Source of the DNA: Poecilobothrus nobilitatus
Lineage: Eukaryota; Arthropoda; Insecta; Diptera; Dolichopodidae
Reading direction: 5' to 3'
NCBI GenBank assembly: GCA_947095535.1
Contig: OX352774.1
Coordinates: 5,890,001-5,954,000, forward strand
Length of the DNA stretch: 64,000 nt
Shown in pieces: positions 55,966 to 64,000 of the stretch. Made by a program: the position numbers and the translations under genes. How positions within the stretch are numbered: the first letter of the stretch is position 1; each line of letters starts with the position of its first letter. The notes beneath the pieces were generated by a model. That model made no database searches. It was not told the origin of the DNA and saw nothing but the letters and a program-made list of their open reading frames with translations.

Positions 55966-56471
55966 TTACAGAGGGCGCCGTGAAATAAGGACTTGCGAAA
56001 GAAGACCCCGGAGTCTTATTTCTCATAGTAATTGGATTGGCACTATGCAGTTTTATTTTCTAATTTTTTTTTTTTAGGTAGATTAGGATAACCAATCTGA
56101 CTTAAAAAAAGAAGTATATATTGCCCTTTTCCAGAATTTTACATATTTGATAGAACACCATATGGAAAAGGGCAATATACTTTTTTTTAATTCAGTTTGG
56201 TAATATTTCTGAATGTTGTTTATTACTTTACTATAAACTACGAAAATGGATTTTATTACACATGTAATTGAGAAATGAAACCACAAAATATGAGAATTAA
56301 CATCCCAGGGCTTTATTTCACATTCAGATTCAATGAGAAATAACACCCCGGAATCTTATTTCTCAAATTTTGGGGTTGATTATTATATATGAGAAATAAA
56401 ACCCTGGGGTATTATTTCTCACTCAATGAGGGCTTTATTTTCTAGGGCCTTATTTCATGCCTCCATTACAG
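55966..56471. mobile_element. MITE-like element with repeated gagaaataa-ccccgg motifs
   Basis: The left end ttacagagggcgccgtgaaa + taagg at 55966 is mirrored by ccttatttcatgcctccatt + acag ending at 56471. Variants of cccgg(a)gtcttatttctc or gagaaataaaaccctgggg occur about six times in both orientations. An imperfect hairpin with ~33 bp arms sits at 56097-56133 and 56159-56195 (agaagtatatattgcccttt against aaagggcaatatactttttt). The 87-codon minus frame inside is not a gene. Confidence 0.6.
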
Positions 56472-57817
56472 GCTGGTTTAAATAATAGTTTCTTTGATAA
56501 ATATTTGTTAATCTAAAATAAATTTTGTAAAACAAAAATCAAAAATTTTTCATTTTGAAAATGAAATGAAAAGAATGCGTTCGGACTAGAGCGACAATTA
56601 TTATTGTACATCATAATTGCACTAATTTAAACAATTAAAGTTTGCATTTATTTTATTTAGTTTTTAAAAGCTTTAAGACGTAACTTTACACGCGCGTTTA
56701 TACATAGTACAATTTTTTTATATGCATTATATTTGTATTAAATCATATAAAACATCAAAATTTTAGTTGAAAAGGTGCAATCTAAAAATAACTCTCCCAA
56801 AATATTTTATTGGAAAGCGGACCGGTGAAACTTAAGAAATAAATGTTGTTCCTAAATATTTTTTCTTTAGATTTATATACTAATAACACAAAAACCATTC
56901 ATTCTTTAATATTATTACTTCGATTGTTTAAATCAAAAGTAAAATTATTTATTATCAAAAAAGAAAAGTAAAATAAAATAAAAGATAAATATTATGAATG
57001 TATGTATGTACGTACATAATATCGAATATTACCTTAGCAATTAAAATTACAGTTTGAATCGAATATTGTATCATGACTCATTTTTTTTTTTTATCTCTTC
57101 CGTTTTAAAAATAATTACGCAAAAAAAAAGTACCTATATGCAATTATAAAAACTACGTGATTATTATCATATAAATTTTATGTAGTTTCTAATACATGTA
57201 TCTATGGTATGTACATATATTTTCGCAAGCATTCATTTATGATATAATATGTTTGATGAAATAGTGTATTTTAGAATTTAAGTTTGTTATATTAAATTAT
57301 TTATACATATTATAAAACAAACAAATTGAGAGTTACTCAATTGATTAATTATTATTATTAAATTAGGTTCATTATTCTGTAGGCTGTAGCTGGCTGTAGC
57401 TAAACCATGCTAAACATTATTATTGTGCCCCATCTGTTATCTTATACAAGAATTACGTATTTTTTTCTTTTATATTATTACATTACCATTTACCAGAGAC
57501 TATCCTCAACAATTCAATAATCGTTTCCTTTTCTTATACTCAAAAAGAGTAGTTAGGCTTAGAGTAGGGAGCAGTGTGGCCACTTTTAACGCCCTTCTCA
57601 TAACCGATTAATATCCTTGTGCCTTATAATTTCAGATTTGTGGTAGTATGATCAGATCAGATCAGATTTCTCCTTATTTTGTGGTATGTATTTACTTGCA
57701 CGTCTATAGTTTACTTTAATATTATTTATGTATGAATTTTTAATATTTTTTTTGTAAAATTCGCAATATAGCTACAATTAATTAAAAAAAAAATTGGTAT
57801 TTAATTTAACTTTAATA
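56472..57817. other. AT-rich DNA without recognisable gene
   Basis: A triple gatca run lies at 57649-57665. No coding frame can be supported. Confidence 0.5.
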
Positions 57818-57975
57818 CAGGCAGTTGTTAGATATATGGGATCAAGGAATAAGTTTTTCCCTCTGAGTTCCTCAAGGGGACTCATAGGTTTGTCCCTCTT
57901 TCTCAAAGAGATAGAGAGAAGGCTGTTGTAGATGCGTTCCGACTTTGGGAGTTTGTATAAAAAGAACGCAAACAA
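57818..57975. other. Less AT-rich island with a possible promoter
   Basis: The segment ggcagttgttag...caaac is distinctly less AT-rich than its surroundings. It has tataaaaagaacgcaaac at its right end, about 31 bp of spacing short of any obvious start. The plus strand has a 36-codon frame (AVVRYMGSRNKFFPLSSSRG...) and the minus strand a 65-codon frame. I cannot choose between them. It could be a solo LTR end, an exon or a promoter. Confidence 0.25.
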
Positions 57976-59391
57976 TTAGCTATAATATAATTTAAATTTT
58001 GAATAAGTTTTCAATGTTATTATATAATAATAATATCAGATAATATACAAAATCGCAACCCTCTAATTATAATCAATTATAATAAAACAAATCTAAAAAA
58101 CGTCATATGTATTACCAGTACATATTTATGGAAATTTACTAATAATATAAATATGCATACCAGCCAGTGGCCACCTCACACGACTCTGTGGACACTGGAC
58201 GTTAAAACTGGTTAAAACTAATCTGTCCGCTTACATTTGTCTTCTCGAATCTTCTTTTTTCGTTACGTTTGATCCTTCTTTCTTATAAACTAATTTTGTG
58301 GTTTTGTAGTTTTAAATTAATTTACAAACATTTTATGTACTTAGATGTATTTTATGTACATTTTATATACCTAGTCCTACATCATACATACATAGGTAGG
58401 TATATGAAATTATAAGATAAAAAAATATTGAAGTAAATTTGTATTACTTCATTTATAATTTGTATTACTTCATATATAATTATAAAATTCCCTTTTAACA
58501 GAAAATAAAATAAACAAACCAATAGGTACCTACATACATACATACATATATCAATTAATTTCCTTATCAAATTTTAATATTCCTACACATCATAATTAAA
58601 TAAAAAAAAATCCTATTGCCTACGTAAAAAAATTTATAGGGCTGGAATGTAAATAAAGGTGAATGAAATAATGTCGCAAAATATAAAATGAATATTCAAA
58701 ATTGTTGTTATTGCCTTTCCGAACCATCGCACTACCACTTGACACCAGCACTTCGCACTTGTACTTTCCAAAAATACTTGATTATCGCACTAAATATCGC
58801 ACTAGTATTATAAATTACATTTATAGTCTTATCCATTATGTGATATTTATAGTATACTTTTGATTTTTAAAACTGGTTTTAAATTTTTTTGTTGGTAAAG
58901 TATACATATACATGTATATCTATAATCAGGTATAATTATTGTCATAAATAATAAACCGTAATAAACCGTATAATAGTGGACTATCATCATAATTCATAAT
59001 TAACAAACAAATAATTGATTAGTGCATATTATGTTGTTTTAAAATATGTAAAATGAAAGAAAGAAAGAAAAAGATCGACACTTCAAATGTCCGAAAGTCA
59101 GTTTCATGAATATATGTATATATATATATGTATGTACATTCATACATATTTCTGAATTAAAAGGGAAATAGTTGATTACAAAATCAGATTTATGCGCATT
59201 TTACAGAATACGTATTTATACATATGTATGTATATACACATGCGGGATTCTGAATTTGGAATGGTTTTATAGTTAGCCAAAAAAGGGTTATGTGTAAAAC
59301 AATTTTTTGATTAAAACTTTTTTATCAAAATTTTATTTGATCGAACTCTGTTTTTTTTTGACATATTCTTCGTAAAGTAAAGGCTGATAAC
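57976..59391. other. AT-rich DNA; tcgcact repeats at 58727-58805
   Basis: A cluster of four (t)cgcact motifs lies at about 58728, 58754, 58786 and 58798. A hairpin ccagtggccac / gtggacactgg lies near 58162-58199. Otherwise simple sequence with tatgta runs. Confidence 0.5.
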
Positions 59392-59660
59392 CTTAATTTT
59401 GTACCAACTATAAAAGCCCTCCTAATTGAGAATCAGCTACAATATATATATTATATACATACATATTGCCTAAAAAGCGTACAACTCTGATTTCATCAGC
59501 AACTTCATAATCCCTTCGAAATATTTTTATACATATACATACATACATACAATATTTCAACAACAATATATAATATGGGTTGCCGCCCACAAACCTGCTA
59601 TCAAATTTTTGAAACGCTAATTTTGTAACCAACTCTAAAGTCGCTCCTAATTATGTTATA
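59392..59660. repeat. Direct repeat pair of ~45 bp, 227 bp apart
   Basis: ttaattttgtaccaactata + aaagccctcctaatt near 59394 recurs as ctaattttgtaaccaactct + aaagtcgctcctaatt near 59621. The interval holds tacata microsatellite. It could be the two ends of a degenerate tandem unit. Confidence 0.5.
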
Positions 59661-59694
59661 CATATGTTATTGTATAACAATACATTTACATTTG

Positions 59695-59770
59695 TGGGGC
59701 CTCGGTGGTCTAGTGGGTAAGAGCGTATACAATACGCTGTAAACACCGAGGGAATGTGGGTTCGAACCAA
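59695..59770 (+). repeat. tRNA-derived SINE, truncated after the B box
   Basis: ggggcctcggtggtctagtg + ggtaagagcg is a good A-box region. It is followed by gtatacaatacgctgtaaac and the start of a B box, gggttcgaac. Homology to the copies at 9818 and 16589 then stops, so the 3' part is missing. Confidence 0.75.
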
Positions 59771-59937
59771 AAAAGTAGCAACTTTATTTCATTTCTTGTT
59801 GCGACTTTATTTCGTTTCTTGAATGTGACATTATTTTGTGCGACACTATTTCATAGAAACATATGCATAATGTATGTAGGTATTTTTAAGTATACTTAAG
59901 TCACCAGCAAATGGTTATAATACACGAACAACGGGCC

Positions 59938-60505
59938 TTATGATTGAAAACGTACGGAAAACGTAAATATTACCGAAATGTCAAATTAACTATTATTTGT
60001 GCTATTATCGTATGATTGAAAACGCACGGAAAACGTTTTTTTCGAACTTAATTTATTTGTATGATTGAAAACGTACGGCGTTAGTTTGTTGGTTGTGTAT
60101 AAGTTAAACGCGTGGATATGTTCACGTTTTAACAATATGAAAAAAACATTTATGTAACTTTTTCATTTATTTTAAATCTTTTATTAAGTAAACAAAATGA
60201 AAAATTTAATTTTTTTAATTTAACTTTTCTAATTTTTAACCTTTTAGGAGAAAAATAACAAAACAGGACAAATACGCTGGTACGAAAGGTGAAAGAAAAT
60301 AATTTGGTAGGAAATTTTACTTCTAACCCTTTAAATGAAACTTCTTTTTGGAAAAAATTATTGAAATAATTGTATATGAAATAATTATTTTTGTTTACCT
60401 ACTTTATACTACTTGACGTTTATGTTATACTAAAAATTGTTTTTGACAAATGTCATTTAATTTCGAATTAAAATTTAATCACGCGTTTTCATTTTTCAAT
60501 CATAC
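59938..60505. mobile_element. MITE-like element with triple left end (tatgattgaaaacg)
   Basis: tatgattgaaaacgtacgg occurs at about 59939, 60011 (gcacgg form) and 60060, each followed by aaaacg or gcgttag. A single inverted copy, acgcgttttcatttttcaat + catac, closes the element at 60505. The interior has no frame. It may be a MITE with a tandemly repeated left end, or nested insertions of one family. Confidence 0.5.
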
Positions 60506-60736
60506 TAATTACTAAATCATACCAACATAGAGTGAAGGTGAATAAGCCCCTTAATTAGGTAAATATGTATGTAGTTTAATTATTTATATACATATTACAT
60601 TTTCTTCCTACATAATATTTGTTTAAACACTAAATCGGGATTTCGTCAAATGTAAGGGGGAATAATTTTTAATCATATATGTATGTACGTAGGTACATAT
60701 GTACTTTTATATGATTTAAATATCAAAATTAAAGCA
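60506..60736. other. AT-rich DNA without recognisable gene
   Basis: No supported feature. Confidence 0.5.
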
Positions 60737-61045
60737 AGTGGAGGATAAGAACAAATGCTGAAATAAATGAATTGATTGAAAACGCGAAAAATGAAAGATT
60801 CACTAAATTTCAAAGAATATGATGAGCAGACCATGTACAGAGAATCGCAAAAACCCGCATATCAAAAAACTCTTGAGCGAAAAGATGAATGACACAAGCA
60901 CGGCAGGGAGGCCATGTAAAAGATGGTTAGATGACTTATTAAGATTTACAAAATATGGGAGTAAAAATATTGTGAACGACAGAGATACATATCTGTAGAG
61001 GCATTGTAAAGAAATGCCCACACCGGGATGTAGTGCTATACTGAT
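60737..61045 (+). pseudogene. RTE-type non-LTR retrotransposon tail (C-terminal remnant)
   Basis: The plus strand reads RIRTNAEINELIENAKN, RFTKFQRI, two stops, ADHVQRIAKTRISKN, then after a shift TAGRPCKRWLDDLLRFTKYG, SKNIVNDRDTYL, a stop and CKEMPTPG. This is the conserved order at the C-terminus of many insect non-LTR retrotransposon proteins: R.RTN.E...l, ..l.W.GHv.Rm...R..k, GRP..rW.Dd....l, .Dr..Wr...e.a...pG. Frameshift and stops make it inactive, and no RT domain precedes it. The 85-codon minus-strand frame over it is a shadow. Confidence 0.75.
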
Positions 61046-64000
61046 GGATGATATTTTCATAATTCATATTTAAAAATCTATATTTGAGATTTGTTTTGTC
61101 TTATTATTTTAATTCAACATTTTATTTACTTAAAACATAAAGAAGAATTAACTCTGCAGAAAATACATATGTACATACATATTAGGTACCTAGGTACATA
61201 TACGTGTAATTTAAATTTATTTATAATCTTTTTCAAATTTATAATAAATTATTAATTGATAATTTATAATAATTAAAACAATTTTTCAGATTAAAATAAA
61301 ACAAAAAGTTATTCTCGTTAAATATAACCATTTCTACATCACATTCACATTCATGTACTTAAGAAGGTAATAAAATATATTATATTTGACCAGATTTATT
61401 TTTTCATAGGTAGATACATAGTACATAGGTACATTAATTACATACAATATTTAAATTTTTATTACAATATTGTAATAACCATATATTATGTACCTATATT
61501 GTAATACGAGTAGACGTAAAACTCGTATATGTACTTACATACATAGGTAATTATTAAAATTATTAATTCTTTCACCACTCATAAGAATTAATTTTCTATT
61601 TCTAATAAAACCCATCAGTTCACATCTTTCTTTTACCTTTGAGCAGCTGTATAAAATATGTATAAAATAACATGCATACAAACATACAAAAATAAACAAA
61701 AAGTAGAATATAAGATTCATTCAAAACCCCTCTTATGTTATATCAGTACAGTATACATACATATGTATGTACAAAACATACATACTTTATTTAAATTTGT
61801 ATCTATTCTAATGTTATATTTTTTTTTTTTAACCTTAAAAATTATTTAACCGGTATGCAACAAAGAGAAAGAACCGGCTATTTTTCTAAAATTCAATACT
61901 AAAAATAACAAGAAAAAAAAAACGATTGTTATCGCATTTCGCAATATTAAAATATCTTATATCATGTACATATATAATAGATATTATAATATACATACGT
62001 AGTGTATGTATATACATATCTAGTATGTAAAACAAACTTAATTGTAAGTTCGAAGAGAATTCTAACTAAATAAGCATGAGTAATGTAGTAATTCCAAAAT
62101 TGGAAAAAAAAAAAAAATTAATAATAAATTTAAAAGTATCTACATATTGCATTTATATATAGAAATTTTACATCATTCATACTGGTTTATATATGTATGT
62201 ATGTAAAATGAAACGAGCACACTTTATTAACACTACTGAAAAAAATTTCACCACTATTGAAAAAAATTTCATGACTGGAGAATTTATTCGTTCTTTCTCT
62301 TTAACATTTTAGGCCTACCTTTTACATCACCCTTCTTTTTTCATCTATTAAAAAAGTCGCACTCAAAACAACGTGAGTGAAAAAAGGGCAAATACAAAAA
62401 AAAAAAATTTTTTTTTTGAATGGAAATATTAAAAAGGTCACCTTCAAAAAATGTATTGTTAAGATAAATTTGAAATCATTTGAGTGAAATTATTCAATTT
62501 TAAAAGCTTCTTTATTTTTTTTTTATACTTTTTGAGTTTAAATTGGAGTTTTGAGTTTTTTTTATCCAAAAATACAACAACAAAGTTATATTAATAATAG
62601 GTATGTACAAATCTTTGCTTTTTATATAAATGTGACTTTATCTCATAATTTTATAATTTGAGTTGTATATTTTCAACAATTTCAATTCAATTTAGTTAGA
62701 GTATTTTTAAACGTTGAACAGTAAAAGTCGAAGGAATTTTTTTTAATTATCTTCAATTTTGTCTGAAATACAATATTTTTTTTTGTACGATTAAAAAAAT
62801 TTTTAATTGGTATGTGAATAAAATTTATAAAATATACAAATCAATTTTTTATTTTTATTTTTTTATTAACATTCGAAATATTATGATAAATAAGTATAAA
62901 TATTTGTTTTTTTTTTTTTTAATTTAATAAATTTAATCAGTGTTTTATTGTGCAGTATTGAAAAAAAAAAAATAATTAATAGGAAAAAGTTTTTACTTAT
63001 TTGACAAAAATTTAATATAGGTACTTACATACCTATAATTTTATATTAATTCAATAAATAAATTAATTATTAAAAAAAATAAAGAAAAAATTAAATTAGT
63101 TTAAGACATTATATTGGACATTAAAAACTAATTAATTTTTGTGTTTTGATGTTTTCGTGTTTTTCTTTTTTATTTTTTTTATTTTTTTTTGTACCAATAA
63201 CTTTTATCATCTTTTATCAGAATATAAAAATTATTTTTTTTTTTTTTGCTTTTTTTATTGTGCCATTTAACACAGACTGTGATTTTTCTTTATCTCAAAT
63301 TAGTGAATTACTTTTACTCATAAAAATTTTATAACAATTAAATAGCAGTAATAATTAAAAAAAAAAATAATTCTCGTAAGTGTTATAGTTTTTTTTTTTT
63401 TCTTATTTTATTTTATTTTAAAATTTTACTATTTTGAATGAAGAAAAACCTTTTATTGACCTTCAAGTTAAAAACATAAAAAAAAAAAAATGTAACATCA
63501 ATTTGTTGAGTGCAATCACCTTTTTATACTTGCACTTTCATTTAAAAAATGCTTACATGCGTACTCTTGAATCATCGTAAGAATGAAAGAAATATACAAA
63601 TAGTGAAGTCGGAAAAATTAATTATGTATACATATACATACTTATATTATTATACTCTATATTCTGTAATATAGTTAAACTATAATAATATATTTTTCTT
63701 TTCTTATTTTTTTTTCATTGTTTTAGAGTTGCCATTCGTTTCTTTTTGTATACAAAAGAAAAAAGAAAGAAAGAAAAAAAAACGAATAACAAAATATTCT
63801 AATTATAAAATAATTAATAGAAGATGTAGATAAAAGGTTTCAACAGAAACAATCTGGTTTTTTTTTTTTCATTAGATATTTTAAATTATAAATCGAAAAT
63901 TGATGTATATTGGCACCCTTATTATTAACGCTTATTTATTATCAAATTATATGTTCGTGTTAAAAAAATTTATTTCTTTATTACTTATTTAAAATTAAAC
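61046..64000. other. AT-rich DNA with microsatellites, no recognisable gene
   Basis: Contains tacata/tatgta and gtacctaggtac-type runs (for example 61165-61200, 61755-61775, 62195-62215). A tandem pair of actattgaaaaaaatttca lies at about 62234-62272. Long poly-A and poly-T runs occur, for example at 62398-62420. All 60-63 codon frames here are low-complexity. Confidence 0.55.

Noticed and set aside
55324..56346. Frames of 62-88 codons
   Set aside because: Located in MITE ends and interiors; no motif, strong low-complexity bias.
60803..61060. 85-codon minus-strand frame
   Set aside because: Shadow of the RTE-type retrotransposon tail on the plus strand.
61535..63334. Frames of 61-63 codons on both strands
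   Set aside because: Phe/Ile/Tyr-rich noise from poly-T and tatgta runs.
1..64000. CRISPR arrays, bacterial operons, riboswitches, rRNA
   Set aside because: No regularly spaced repeats with unique spacers, no Shine-Dalgarno-led gene runs and no rRNA-like sequence. The window is eukaryotic.

Overview
This is a very AT-rich, gene-poor stretch of an arthropod, most likely dipteran, nuclear genome. Four things point to this: spliced pseudogenes whose introns have gtaag donors and ag acceptors; tRNA-derived SINEs; many insect-type DNA transposons and non-LTR retrotransposons; and tatgta/tacata microsatellites throughout. A repeat ending near 34250 also resembles dispersed repeats I know from flies. 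No bacterial, phage or CRISPR features are present, and most long open frames are chance AT-rich frames. The species is my inference, not something the sequence proves.

Layout. 1-9970: tRNA-derived SINEs, including tandem ~290 bp units at 3364-3945, two degenerate arrays of a ~120-175 bp repeat (2204-2690, 5186-5490), and an inverted pair of a dispersed repeat (6099-6345 and 7845-8100). 9970-23600: mostly featureless AT-rich DNA with one SINE, one 518 bp TIR element (21713-22230), a Tc1-like end and one unexplained short coding-like frame. 23640-26670: two decayed reverse-transcriptase relics. 28800-34260: an ~800 bp dispersed repeat present twice in opposite orientation, enclosing a TIR element (30114-31386) and a perfect 27-bp hairpin. 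34438-38568: a 4.1 kb tandem array of a composite repeat, order X-Y, Y, X-Y. 38800-54820: the richest part, described below. 54860-64000: three or more MITE-like elements, an RTE-type retrotransposon tail, a truncated SINE and long simple AT-rich DNA.

The only frames that look like intact protein genes are two copies of a small J-domain protein with a C-terminal membrane segment (39217-39582 and 51321-51689), duplicated together with about 100 bp of upstream sequence. The same interval also carries two copies of a spliced pseudogene of inosine triphosphate pyrophosphatase (47241-47711 and 54130-54585). The two share an internal deletion and differ by later insertions.

The paralogous copies act as natural empty sites. 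They define an 869 bp TIR element with an 8-bp target duplication that holds a coiled-coil gene fragment (47931-48799), and a 1036 bp Mutator-like element with a 9-10 bp target duplication that encodes a FLYWCH protein (42888-43923), the latter inserted in a mariner relic. Nearby are a PIF/Harbinger fossil with both its MADF and transposase parts (41811-42667) and a broken piggyBac element (48836-50790).

All homology statements come from reading motifs by eye; none was checked by database search.
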